Source of the DNA: Anaerolineae bacterium
Lineage (GTDB): Bacteria > Chloroflexota > Anaerolineae > B4-G1 > SLSP01
NCBI GenBank assembly: GCA_016934645.1
Contig: JAFGSL010000337.1
Span: forward strand, 1 to 6,637
DNA: 6,637 bases
Direction: 5' to 3'
Shown here: piece after piece, positions 1 through 6,243 of the stretch
Numbering within the stretch: the first letter of the stretch is position 1
Layout: every line of letters begins with the position of its first letter
Notes under the pieces: generated by a model
The model's input: only the letters and a program-made list of their open reading frames with translations
Told to the model about the DNA's origin: nothing
Database searches by the model: none
Program-made: the position numbers and the translations under genes

Positions 1-83
1 GCGCAAGCGATGGGCGCTTAATCTAGTCAACTTCCGCTTCGCCAGTTAAACCTACCTAATGTTCTTATTGTGCAATAACTCTA
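1..83 (+). mobile_element. Candidate right end of an insertion sequence
   Basis: Bases 64-83 are the inverted complement of 6554-6573 with one mismatch in 20 (TAGAGTTRTTGCACAATAAG), and weaker similarity runs inward past the 20-mer. Such a match is unlikely by chance in 6.6 kb. At the other copy the repeat is followed about 45 bases later by a transposase-like start, so I infer a terminal inverted repeat, with this copy being the far end of a second element lying to the left. A plus-strand frame ending at a TAA at 47-49 reads RKRWALNLVNFRFAS and would fit a transposase C-terminus, but it is too short to identify. A TA dinucleotide lies just outside the repeat at both copies. Confidence 0.35.
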
Positions 84-927
84 CTATATGTAAATCTTGA
101 GATAACTCACCTGCAGCATATTGGCCCCATAATACTCCCGCGGCATTACTTGACATTTTTACCAGGAGGTTGCGAGATTTTTTGCATAAAGTTTCCAGTT
201 CGCTGTCAAATTCGGAGGTAAGTTTGTCAAGCAATTTGCCTATACTATCCTCTGCAATAGTGTCCTTATCAATTTCAAAGCTTACCTCAGTTATATCACC
301 GCAAATTCTTTGATAGGCTGATGCTGCTTTTTTTGCCTGGTCCTTTTTCAGTTCGGCGATTATGGCGTTCAGCGTGTTTTTTGCGGCATCTTCATCAGGA
401 GTTTGTTCGGCCAAGTCAGTTAAAAACAAAACAAGAGCATTGTCTCCATTATTGTTAAAACGTTCACAAAGATAGGCAATAGTTTTTTTAACCCTATCCT
501 CTGGGCTAGTAGCGTTTGGCAAACCGCTTTGCCAAAGTTTTATACGATTGGTAACAAAGACAGCCTTTAGACTGTTATCGTCACTAAATATGTTCTGTCG
601 TAATAGAGCTTTCCGTAAACTGTTGTAAATATCGGAAGGAATACCACTTTGCCCGCATGGCTCTTCCTCAGGCAAAAGCCTTGGCCCAGTAGCAACAAGC
701 GGTGGCTCCAAAATAGGAGGAGGGCAAGGTGAGTATGATTCGCCCGCAGATTCTTGCCCAGTACCAACAATCGTTTGCTCAAAAGCATCAGCAGGAGTGG
801 CTTGTTGGGATCCTCCAGCCGAAGATTCTTGCCCAGTATCAGCTTGCCGAAGAACATCATCAATGGTGGTTGGTTGGGACGGTGGGTCTCTAGTAACTCT
901 TGATTCTCCAAGTGATTCCGCATCCAT
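52..927 (-). CDS. EAD-like conflict-system protein, possibly 3'-truncated
   Basis: The start is fixed by AGGAGG at 934-939, 6 nt before the ATG. Residues 1-97 are low-complexity, rich in P, E, G, S and Q, with a degenerate ~25-residue repeat around TGQES (57-61 and 31-35). Residues ~98-195 form a compact alpha-helical module (SLRKALLR, LKAVFVTNRIKLWQSGLP, NALVLFLTDLAEQ). This resembles the effector-associated domains found as adaptor modules in NTPase- and protease-linked bacterial conflict systems, which are common in Chloroflexota and cyanobacteria. The assignment is by recalled pattern and I do not give the EAD subtype. Residues 196-291 are mostly helical and charged, with no recognised catalytic motif, membrane segment or signal peptide. 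The last ~10 codons coincide with a candidate insertion-sequence end, so the original C-terminus, and perhaps an effector domain, may be missing. The gene is AT-rich compared with the operon to the right. It lies about 40 bases downstream of a methyltransferase remnant on the same strand, which suggests a decayed defence locus. Confidence 0.65.
   Translation of the reverse strand: MDAESLGESRVTRDPPSQPTTIDDVLRQADTGQESSAGGSQQATPADAFEQTIVGTGQESAGESYSPCPPPILEPPLVATGPRLLPEEEPCGQSGIPSDIYNSLRKALLRQNIFSDDNSLKAVFVTNRIKLWQSGLPNATSPEDRVKKTIAYLCERFNNNGDNALVLFLTDLAEQTPDEDAAKNTLNAIIAELKKDQAKKAASAYQRICGDITEVSFEIDKDTIAEDSIGKLLDKLTSEFDSELETLCKKSRNLLVKMSSNAAGVLWGQYAAGELSQDLHIVELLHNKNIR
684..838 (-). repeat. Degenerate 72-75 bp tandem repeat inside the EAD-like gene
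   Basis: GATTCTTGCCCAGTA occurs exactly at 749-763 and 824-838, 75 bp apart. Its core GCCCAGTA recurs at 684-691, 72 bp before the core at 756. In protein this gives TGQESSAGG, TGQESAGES and the more diverged TGPRLLPEE, so the N-terminal linker grew by duplicating a ~25-residue unit. Confidence 0.7.
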
Positions 928-963
928 GACGAACCTCCTAATCCTTTGTTCACACTTAACTAC

Positions 964-1193
964 CTAAAACAATTCGACACTTCGGCGCCAATGTTGTGGT
1001 GCATTAGTCTCTGCCCTCTCCAAATTCAACGCCAGCAACCTTTCCAAAATCTCGTCGTCGCTCAAATCGTAGGGCCAGCCGTAAGCGACAAATATGGCCT
1101 TGTCCAGCTTTTTGTGGGCCAGGGCTAACCAGGTGGGACGTTGGTTGTAAAGGCTTGCCATTTGCTGACGAAGGCTTGGGGTGTGATAACCAA
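964..1193 (-). pseudogene. Remnant of a type IIG/MmeI-like class I DNA methyltransferase
   Basis: Two ends of one gene are joined with the middle missing. From a TTG at 1193-1191 the frame reads [11 protein letters not shown], the characteristic N-terminus of large class I SAM-dependent DNA methyltransferases of the MmeI/type IIG group. After about 12 codons, near 1158-1163, the recognisable sequence jumps to another frame: [27 protein letters not shown], then [18 protein letters not shown], the conserved C-terminus of the same family, ending at the TAG at 964-966. Intact members are many hundreds of residues long; here the helicase-like, methyltransferase and target-recognition regions are all absent. 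The N-terminal frame stops at a TAG shortly after the junction, so no functional product is expected. A 65-residue product could only come from the internal ATG at 1161, which has no good ribosome site. Family membership is from recalled motifs; the two-ended match makes it fairly secure. Confidence 0.7.
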
Positions 1194-1199
1194 TGGATA

Positions 1200-1205
1200 C
1201 TCCTC
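1200..1205 (-). promoter_or_regulatory. Shine-Dalgarno of the former methyltransferase
   Basis: GAGGAG on the minus strand lies 6 nt before the TTG at 1193-1191. It supports TTG as the original start codon and shows that the true 5' end of the gene is preserved. Confidence 0.5.
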
Positions 1206-1231
1206 GTTAGCGCGCACAAGCGTTCGGATGT

Positions 1232-1254
1232 AGCCGCGATTTCCAAATCGCGCT
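1232..1254. repeat. Near-perfect palindrome CGCGATTT-CC-AAATCGCG
   Basis: Bases 1235-1242 and 1245-1252 are exact inverted complements around CC. With one bulged C at 1234 the pairing extends to 1232-1233 with 1253-1254. It lies 40 bp upstream of the methyltransferase TTG and may be a dispersed genomic palindrome or a protein-binding site; there is no T-tract to make it a terminator. Confidence 0.5.
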
Positions 1255-1362
1255 CTTGTCGCCCCACTGGATATGCGCATTAACATACTCCTCCACGTCA
1301 TTTCCAGGTATACCCAGAATTATAGTCCACTGTGACAAAAACAAAATACAAATTCCTCCTTC

Positions 1363-1382
1363 AGATTACGATTTTGTAATCT
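1363..1382. promoter_or_regulatory. 7-bp inverted repeat, possible operator upstream of efflux operon
   Basis: AGATTAC (1363-1369) and GTAATCT (1376-1382) are perfect inverted repeats with a 6-nt spacer. The dyad sits 108 bp before the adaptor start and could bind a dimeric regulator. The role is inference from position only. Confidence 0.3.
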
Positions 1383-1402
1383 CCCTGCAACCGGTGTGAA
1401 AC

Positions 1403-1475
1403 CTGGATGCTCGATACTGGAGGCTGGAAACTCGGAGCCGGATTCTCGGTTTGTGCATCCTGCGTCCTGTATCCT
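1403..1475 (+). repeat. Heptanucleotide repeat array in the operon leader
   Basis: Seven consecutive, exactly phased 7-mers fill 1403-1451 with consensus CTSGANR (for example CTGGATG CTCGATA). After a 3-nt shift, three more fill 1455-1475 with consensus GYRTCCT, the inverted form of the same motif. The array ends 3 nt before the CGGAGG ribosome site of the adaptor gene. Confidence 0.7.
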
Positions 1476-1490
1476 TTCGGAGGATAGTTC

Positions 1491-2849
1491 ATGAAACATT
1501 GGTGGATTGTTTTGTTGATTATCGCAGTTTTGGCCGCGGTGGGCGTCGCGGGCTATATGGGATCGCGCAGTGCGCAGGAGGAGATGACGCCAGTGGTGCA
1601 GGCGCCGCCTGTCGTTCCGGTAACGCGCGGCGACGTGGCGCAGACGGTCACTGCGCCGGGCATGCTTGTGGGCACGCGCAGCGTCATGCTGTCGCCGGAC
1701 GTGAGCGGACGATTGGCCGAAATCGCTGTGCGGCCCGGTGATGCTGTCAAAGCGGGTGCGGTGCTGGCGCGATTGGCGACCGGCGAACTTGAGCACGCTG
1801 TGGCGGAGGCGGACCTGAGTCTTCGCCAAGCGCAGCTTGCGTTGGAAAAGCTTCAACAGCCTGTCGATGAAGCTGAACTGCGCGCTGCCGAGCACGCGGT
1901 GACACAGGCGGCATCCGCGCTCAGCCTTGCTCAAGCCAAACGCGACCAGACGCTTGCCGGAGATTTGTTCCTCAACGGGTTGTCTGACGCGCGCATTGCC
2001 TACGATGATAAGAGAGAGTGGTATGAATCGCGGCAGCGGCTCTACAACGAGGACCAACTGGACTTCTGGTTCGTGGATCAGGCCCAGCGTGAGTTTGAGA
2101 ATGCCCAGAAGCACCTCCAGACTCTTGAAGCACAGGCCGCTTTGGAACAGCGCAGCGCCGATAGCGAGGTGACGAAGGCTGCGCAAACGTACCGGGAAGC
2201 GCAGGACAGACTCGCTGCATTGGAAAAGGGTCGCGATCCGCTGGAATTGGAAGCCGCTCAACTTAAGGTCGAAGCTGCGCAGATGGGGCTGGATGAAGCA
2301 CGTAGTGCGTTGGCTGTCGCGGTTATCACAGCGCCCTTCGATGGCATTGTGTTGGAAGTCAAAGTCGCCGTCGGCGAACCCATCAACGCGGGCAGCCCGC
2401 TCATCGCCCTCCGCGACCCTTACGCCGTCGAAATCGAGGCCAGCGTCATCGAAGAGGATTTCCCACTCGTTGTAGTTGGGCAGGCGGTGGAGTTGTTCTT
2501 CGACGCGCAACCAGACGTGATGCCAAGCGGTACCGTCGCGCGCATCGTGCCGCAGCGCATGGAAGGTGACCGCCCGCTCTATCCCGTCATCATCACGGTG
2601 GACGAGACGCTGCCGGATAAGCTCGTGCCGGGGATGACGGTGGACGCCTCGATTGTCCTCGATTCCCGCGCCGACGCGCTGCGCCTGCCGCGTGCCATCG
2701 TCCGCGCCCGTAGCGACGGATCGTCAGTCGTCAAAGTATGGGACGGGCAGGCCATCACCGAACGCGCCGTCAAAGTCGGCCTGCGCGGCGATGTCTACGC
2801 CGAAATCCTCGAAGGGCTGCAAGAGGGCGAGCAGGTGGTGGCGGAATGA
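1491..2849 (+). CDS. Efflux periplasmic adaptor, HlyD/MacA-like
   Basis: This is a membrane-fusion (adaptor) subunit for the ABC exporter encoded downstream, anchored in the cytoplasmic membrane with its body outside. Residues ~4-22 are a hydrophobic signal anchor (WWIVLLIIAVLAAVGVAG). The first biotinyl-lipoyl half is at ~65-98 (SPDVSGRLAEIAVRPGDAVKAG). A long alpha-helical hairpin rich in A, E, Q and L spans ~100-275. The second lipoyl half is at ~279-307 (APFDGIVLEVKVAVGEPI), followed by beta-barrel and membrane-proximal domains to the end (LVPGMTVDASIVL, EGLQEGEQVV). At 452 residues it is somewhat longer than a typical MacA because the hairpin is extended. GGAGG at 1479-1483 lies 7 nt before the ATG. 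It is the first gene of the operon and its stop overlaps the ATPase start (ATGA). No outer-membrane partner is visible. Substrate unknown. Confidence 0.9.
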   Translation: MKHWWIVLLIIAVLAAVGVAGYMGSRSAQEEMTPVVQAPPVVPVTRGDVAQTVTAPGMLVGTRSVMLSPDVSGRLAEIAVRPGDAVKAGAVLARLATGELEHAVAEADLSLRQAQLALEKLQQPVDEAELRAAEHAVTQAASALSLAQAKRDQTLAGDLFLNGLSDARIAYDDKREWYESRQRLYNEDQLDFWFVDQAQREFENAQKHLQTLEAQAALEQRSADSEVTKAAQTYREAQDRLAALEKGRDPLELEAAQLKVEAAQMGLDEARSALAVAVITAPFDGIVLEVKVAVGEPINAGSPLIALRDPYAVEIEASVIEEDFPLVVVGQAVELFFDAQPDVMPSGTVARIVPQRMEGDRPLYPVIITVDETLPDKLVPGMTVDASIVLDSRADALRLPRAIVRARSDGSSVVKVWDGQAITERAVKVGLRGDVYAEILEGLQEGEQVVAE

Positions 2850-3583
2850 GCGAACCGGCGAGTGAGCGAATGACGAATCACGAATTACGCATGACGGATC
2901 ACGCATCAAGTGTCACGAATTGTGTCATTGAAACTGAGCATCTTACCCGTACTTACCGTTTAGGTGACACGGAAGTCCGTGCGCTGCGCGGGGTAGATAT
3001 GCGGGTGGCGGTAGGGGAATTTGTGGCGCTGATGGGCGCATCGGGGAGCGGGAAGTCCACGCTGTTGCATCTACTCGGTTGCCTGGACACACCGACGAGC
3101 GGGGTCTACCGCCTTGAAGGTGAAGATGTGAGCCAGCTTTCGCATCGTGCTCGAGCCGCGGTGCGCAATCGGCGCATTGGCTTTGTCTTTCAAAGTTTCA
3201 ACCTGCTTGTGCGGATGTCGGCGTTGGACAATGTGACGCTGCCGTTGCTCTATCGGGGTCGCGTCAAAGAGGCGACACAGCGCGCCATCGATGCACTGGC
3301 CCGTGTGGGTCTGGTGGAGAGGATGCGCCACCGTCCACAAGAGCTATCCGGCGGTGAGCTTCAGCGTGTGGCGATCGCGCGCGCCCTTGTCGCCGATCCC
3401 GCCATCTTACTCGCCGATGAGCCGACCGGTAACCTCGACAGCCAGACCGGTGAAGACATTATGCGGTTGCTTGCGGCGCTCCACGCCGAAGGTCGCACCC
3501 TCATCCTCGTGACCCACGACGCCCATGTGGCGGCGTATGCGGAACGTATCCAGCAGATGAAAGACGGGTGCTTTATTGCTTAG
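2846..3583 (+). CDS. ABC exporter ATPase, MacB/LolD type
   Basis: This is the cytoplasmic ATP-hydrolysing subunit that drives the MacB-type permease downstream. All motifs are intact: Walker A GASGSGKST (64-72), Q-loop Q116 in GFVFQSFNL, signature LSGGELQRV (167-175), Walker B ILLADEP (187-193), D-loop NLDS (196-199) and switch histidine H224 in LVTHD. At 245 residues it has the family's length apart from a leader of about 26 residues before VIETEHLTRTYRLG. I chose the ATG at 2846-2848 because it overlaps the adaptor stop codon and would be translationally coupled; in-frame ATGs at 2870 and 2891 are alternatives, neither with a good ribosome site. The leader is encoded by a heptanucleotide array, so three 7-mers give a 7-residue repeat (MTNHELR, MTDHASS, VTNC), which looks like acquired sequence rather than a functional domain. 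Confidence 0.93.
   Translation: MSEPASERMTNHELRMTDHASSVTNCVIETEHLTRTYRLGDTEVRALRGVDMRVAVGEFVALMGASGSGKSTLLHLLGCLDTPTSGVYRLEGEDVSQLSHRARAAVRNRRIGFVFQSFNLLVRMSALDNVTLPLLYRGRVKEATQRAIDALARVGLVERMRHRPQELSGGELQRVAIARALVADPAILLADEPTGNLDSQTGEDIMRLLAALHAEGRTLILVTHDAHVAAYAERIQQMKDGCFIA
2866..2921 (+). repeat. Heptanucleotide array within the ATPase 5' coding region
   Basis: Eight exactly phased 7-mers have consensus ACGAATY; the most diverged is AAGTGTC at 2908-2914. ACGAATT appears exactly at 2880-2886 and 2915-2921. In the ATPase frame 21 bp equals 7 residues, so the array produces the repeated leader peptide. Confidence 0.75.
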
Positions 3584-3620
3584 GACTGTAGGGTAAACCC
3601 GATAATGGCAACGATCGCAA

Positions 3621-3648
3621 GACTATCCGACTAATGACTATCGGACTA
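3621..3648 (+). repeat. Short GACTA repeat array
   Basis: GACTA recurs at 3621, 3629, 3636 and 3644 with spacings of 8, 7 and 8 bp, separated by 2-3 variable bases. It fills the gap between the ATPase stop and the ribosome site of the next gene, with a different motif from the other arrays. The rest of the gap (3584-3620) holds nothing recognisable apart from GGGTAAACCC at 3591-3600. Confidence 0.5.
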
Positions 3649-3653
3649 TTTTC

Positions 3654-3660
3654 AGGAGGT
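3654..3660 (+). promoter_or_regulatory. Strong Shine-Dalgarno deciding the start at 3667
   Basis: AGGAGGT lies 6 nt before the ATG at 3667. The longer in-frame ATG at 3634 lies inside the GACTA repeats without a ribosome site, so the shorter protein is preferred. Confidence 0.8.
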
Positions 3661-3666
3661 GTGATT

Positions 3667-4239
3667 ATGAGACGGACAATCTTGATCCTAGGAATTGTAT
3701 TGATTGTGACAGCGATATTGGCTGGCGGCGCGTACTTCGGTGTGCGGATGTTGCGCGCGCCGGAATCGGCGTCGACGGGTGGCGGCGGGCGAACGATTCA
3801 GATCGTTACCGATACGGGAAGTGGCCCGGTTCCTATGAGCGTTCACTTTGAGCCGGCGCCGGAATTGCCCGACCGCCCTGCAGAAGTCGCTGGAGTTTTT
3901 CTCCGGCGCCAGGACAACAGCCTCTTTGTCGGAACCGGCGCTATCGAACTACAAGTTGAGGTGAATAACGATGAGCGTGTCACCAATCTGAGCAGCGATG
4001 GTCCAGAAGTCGAGGTCGTGTTGACGCGTGATACCATCGTCTACAGGGAGACGACAGAATGGTCGCTCAGCAATGAAGACACCAGTAAAGGGGGGGAGAA
4101 GGTGATCCCGCAAACCGTCACCCGCACCGAACTGCCGGAGGATTTAGGCGGAAATATCGAGATGCAGGTCTGGGGAACGAAGCGCGGAGACCGCATCGCC
4201 GCCGAGGTGGTGGTTTACCGCGAAGTTAACGAGTGGTAG
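3667..4239 (+). CDS. Single-pass anchored protein of unknown function (paralogue A)
   Basis: I do not recognise a named family. The 190-residue product has one N-terminal membrane segment at ~4-27 after MRR, suggesting a signal anchor with the rest outside the membrane, then a short Gly/Ser linker (36-41). The folded part (~57-185) is beta-rich: EPAPELP (62-68), VAGVFLRRQDNSLFVGTG (74-91), GPEVEVVLTRDTIVYR (112-127) and VWGTKRGDRIAAEVVVYR (168-185). The final pattern, a value of a 'dT' strand followed by G-x-RxGDR-hydrophobic-AE, resembles small OB-like repeats such as DUF5666; this is analogy only. It is clearly paralogous to the protein encoded at 5638-6243. Its place between ATPase and permease, with its stop codon forming part of the permease ribosome site, indicates co-expression and a likely accessory role in the exporter. 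Confidence 0.8.
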   Translation: MRRTILILGIVLIVTAILAGGAYFGVRMLRAPESASTGGGGRTIQIVTDTGSGPVPMSVHFEPAPELPDRPAEVAGVFLRRQDNSLFVGTGAIELQVEVNNDERVTNLSSDGPEVEVVLTRDTIVYRETTEWSLSNEDTSKGGEKVIPQTVTRTELPEDLGGNIEMQVWGTKRGDRIAAEVVVYREVNEW

Positions 4240-4252
4240 GAGTGCGTGATTT

Positions 4253-5545
4253 ATGACGTTGTGGAATACGGTCCGTACTGCATTGCTGGGACTCTGGGCG
4301 AATAAGCTCCGCGCCGCGTTGACCACGTTAGGCATCATCATCGGCGTGGCGTCGGTGATCGCGATGCTGGCGCTCGGCAACGGTGCGCGAGCCGCCGTGG
4401 AGGCCAGTTTTCGTTTCCTGGGCGCCAACCAGGCGCAGATCAGCGAGCGCCGCGAGCTGGAAGACGGCGAATTTCGCTCCGTTGGCGAAACACTCACCTA
4501 TGAAGATGGCTTGAATATGGTTTCGTCCGTTGCCCTGGTAGAACGTGTGGCCATGTCCGTCAGCGGGCAGGCTAAAGCGCGGCACGGGCGTGTGGTGTTG
4601 GATATGGCCTACTCCACCCCCACCGCCGATGCGCTGCAAGGTCTGGCGTCCGGCGGGAATTTCCAGCCGGACGGATGGTCGGCAGATACAGCACTCACAG
4701 CAGAGGCGTTCATCGGGCGGGGGCGCTTTTTCTCGCCGGCGGAAGTGATGGATGCCGCCAATGTGTGTGTGTTAGGCTACCAGACGGCTGAAGACCTTTT
4801 CGAGGGCGATGATCCTATCGGTGAAACCATCTATGTCAACCGCATGCGCTGTCTCGTCATCGGTGTGCTGGCGGAACTGGAAACGGTGGGTGCCGAAGAT
4901 CACTATCGCACCAAGCCTAACGAAGCCCTGTATCTGCCAATCAGTGCAGCCATCCGCGCTTTTTATGAAGATCCGCCTACCGTAGCCATTACAGCCTACG
5001 TCCGCGATGAACACCGGATGAGCGAGGCAAGAGCGCAGATTGCGACTTATCTGCGCCAGCGCCACGCCGTCGAGAAGGACGAGGGCGGCGAATACCAGGA
5101 CGATTTCAACATTACGACGCGAGACGACATCCTCGGCGCGCAGCAGGAGGCGGCGAACACCTTCGCGTTGCTCCTGGCGGCGATGGCGACGGTCTCACTG
5201 GTCGTCGGCGGCATCGGCATCATGAACGTGATGTTGGTCAGCGTCACCGAACGCACGCGCGAAATCGGCGTGCGGCTGGCGGTCGGCGCGTGGCGCGGGG
5301 ACATTGTGCGGCAGTTCTTGCTGGAGGCAGTACTGCTCAGCGCGGGCGGTGGCGTGCTGGGGATCGCGGTTGGAATTCTGACCATCCCGCTGGCGGCGGT
5401 GTTGAATCAGGGAATGGCGTTGCTATCGCCCACCAGCATCCCGCTCGCTTTTGGCGTTGCGTTGTTCACCGGCCTGGTGTTCGGGCTATACCCCGCTCTG
5501 CGCGCTGCCTGTCTCGATCCTATAGAAGCGTTGCGGTATGAATGA
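4253..5545 (+). CDS. ABC exporter permease, MacB/FtsX-like
   Basis: This is the membrane subunit paired with the upstream ATPase. Topology is classic MacB: TM1 at ~19-42 (LRAALTTLGIIIGVASVIAMLALGNG is split by the usual helix), a large extracytoplasmic MacB_PCD domain at ~45-300, then TM2 ~303-329, TM3 ~357-384 and TM4 ~396-416. The family hallmark TERTREIGVRLAVGA (332-346) follows TM2 and is the coupling-helix region that contacts the ATPase. The C-terminus YPALRAACLDPIEALRYE (413-430) is also diagnostic. At 430 residues it is complete and, unlike enterobacterial MacB, has no fused ATPase. AGGAG at 4238-4242 overlaps the stop codon of the preceding gene and stands 10 nt before the ATG. MacB-type proteins export antibiotics, peptides or lipid-linked substrates by mechanotransmission; the substrate here cannot be read from sequence. 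Confidence 0.92.
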   Translation: MTLWNTVRTALLGLWANKLRAALTTLGIIIGVASVIAMLALGNGARAAVEASFRFLGANQAQISERRELEDGEFRSVGETLTYEDGLNMVSSVALVERVAMSVSGQAKARHGRVVLDMAYSTPTADALQGLASGGNFQPDGWSADTALTAEAFIGRGRFFSPAEVMDAANVCVLGYQTAEDLFEGDDPIGETIYVNRMRCLVIGVLAELETVGAEDHYRTKPNEALYLPISAAIRAFYEDPPTVAITAYVRDEHRMSEARAQIATYLRQRHAVEKDEGGEYQDDFNITTRDDILGAQQEAANTFALLLAAMATVSLVVGGIGIMNVMLVSVTERTREIGVRLAVGAWRGDIVRQFLLEAVLLSAGGGVLGIAVGILTIPLAAVLNQGMALLSPTSIPLAFGVALFTGLVFGLYPALRAACLDPIEALRYE

Positions 5546-5619
5546 AGTAGGGAGTGTGGGAGTATGGGAGTAAGGAACTCTCCTCTCTTTTCTAATTTCT
5601 CACTACTTATTTCTATTTT
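5546..5619 (+). repeat. Two adjoining 7-8 bp repeat arrays after the permease
   Basis: Directly after the permease stop, 5546-5575 holds four units of AGTRKGGG type (7, 8, 8, 7 bp). A different family follows without a break: six exactly phased pyrimidine-rich 7-mers at 5578-5619, each beginning CT (for example CTCTTTT, CTAATTT, CTATTTT). The array stops 5 nt before the ribosome site of the next gene. Confidence 0.7.
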
Positions 5620-5624
5620 CCAGT

Positions 5625-5630
5625 GGGAGG
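5625..5630 (+). promoter_or_regulatory. Shine-Dalgarno deciding the start at 5638
   Basis: GGGAGG lies 7 nt before the ATG at 5638. An in-frame GTG at 5623 overlaps this site and cannot be the start that it serves. Confidence 0.8.
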
Positions 5631-5637
5631 ACGTAAA

Positions 5638-6243
5638 ATGCAGGTGAAGTATATTGTGATCGGTGTGATTGTTGTGGCATTGTTGGCCGGGGCTGCGTTT
5701 GTCGGTGGGCGGCTGTTGGGGCGCACAAAGGAGACCAACGGACCGCAGGCGATGATGTTGTCCGATGGTGACGTCGCGGTGATGCATAACAGTGGCGGTG
5801 CGCTGGGCGGCATGATGGCGGTCGGCGGAGGGCCTGGGGGCGCGCAGCCCGTCACCGTCAAGATCGAGCCTGCACCAGAACTCCCGGCGCGTGCACCGGA
5901 CGTGGCCGGTCAATTGAAGCGAGTGGAGGACAACAGCATCTTCGTCGGCACTGGTGATGTGGGATTTATGGTTCGGGTGGACGAGGCCGGCAATACCGAG
6001 ACCAACATACCGGAGGCCACAGGCCCGGAGGTCGAAGTTGTTGTCACCCGTGACACCAAAGTTTACCGGGATATGATGCAACCACCGACCATCGGATCCG
6101 GCGAAGATGTCCCTTCGGTGATGCAGCAAAAGATCACTCTGATCACGCTGGATGACATCGGAGAACAAGGAGCGATTTCTGCTTGGGGCCAGAAACGCGG
6201 CGATCGCGTCATTGCCGAAGTCGTGTTGTACATAGGGTTCTGA
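5638..6243 (+). CDS. Single-pass anchored protein of unknown function (paralogue B)
   Basis: No named family is recognised. The 201-residue product has one N-terminal membrane segment (~5-27), then a Gly/Met-rich linker at ~38-70 with M39, M40, M49, H50, M59 and M60. The beta-rich domain (~72-198) shares its main blocks with the protein at 3667-4239: EPAPELP (77-83), VAG (89-91), EDNSIFVGTG (97-106), TGPEVEVVVTRDTKVYR (128-144) and WGQKRGDRVIAEVVLY (183-198). The two are roughly half identical across these blocks and differ in linker and C-terminal tail. They probably arose by tandem duplication and now flank the permease. A role as extracytoplasmic accessory or sensing subunits of the exporter is inferred from position. 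The stop TGA at 6241-6243 lies within the first arm of the following inverted repeat. Confidence 0.8.
   Translation: MQVKYIVIGVIVVALLAGAAFVGGRLLGRTKETNGPQAMMLSDGDVAVMHNSGGALGGMMAVGGGPGGAQPVTVKIEPAPELPARAPDVAGQLKRVEDNSIFVGTGDVGFMVRVDEAGNTETNIPEATGPEVEVVVTRDTKVYRDMMQPPTIGSGEDVPSVMQQKITLITLDDIGEQGAISAWGQKRGDRVIAEVVLYIGF

Larger units (their letters stand above)
1206..1402. other. Gene-poor stretch between remnant methyltransferase and efflux operon
   Basis: No convincing gene is seen. A minus-strand frame of about 50 codons ends at the TAA at 1209-1207 and contains IPGNDVEEYVNAHIQWGDK; it looks protein-like but matches no family I know and has only a poorly placed TTG start. On the minus strand a TATAAT lies at 1324-1319 without a well-spaced -35, and GGTATACC at 1307-1314 is a perfect 8-bp palindrome. 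No confident plus-strand promoter for the efflux operon could be picked out, although it should lie here. Confidence 0.4.

Noticed and set aside
1..51. Possible integron attC site after the EAD-like gene (GTTAAAC at 45-51, small AAGCG/CGCTT hairpin at 5-19)
   Set aside because: The 7-mer fits the core-site consensus, but paired L boxes and the second core site are not visible inside the window and no integrase is present; an insertion-sequence end explains the area better.
567..953. 128-codon minus-strand frame overlapping the EAD-like gene
   Set aside because: It is a frame-shifted shadow of the EAD-like gene; repetitive Leu-rich translation without a ribosome site, whereas the other frame has a perfect one.
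1207..1365. Roughly 50-codon minus-strand frame containing IPGNDVEEYVNAHIQWGDK
   Set aside because: Looks protein-like but has only a poorly spaced TTG start, no known family and ends before the methyltransferase remnant; kept as a note rather than a gene.
1320..2510. 396-codon open frame on the minus strand opposite the adaptor gene
   Set aside because: Its translation is Arg/His/Leu-rich with no recognisable domain and lies wholly antisense to a convincing HlyD-family gene; long antisense frames are expected in GC-rich coding DNA.
2738..2845. Longer ATPase frame starting at 2738
   Set aside because: The extra 36 codons lie inside the adaptor coding region and have no ATPase similarity; the ATG in the ATGA overlap at 2846 fits operon structure.
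2866..2921. CRISPR-like array
   Set aside because: The 7-bp units are contiguous and degenerate with no spacers, so this is a short tandem repeat.
5407..6168. 253-codon minus-strand frame crossing the permease end and second paralogue
   Set aside because: It spans two well-supported plus-strand genes and an intergenic repeat array, with no domain and no ribosome site.
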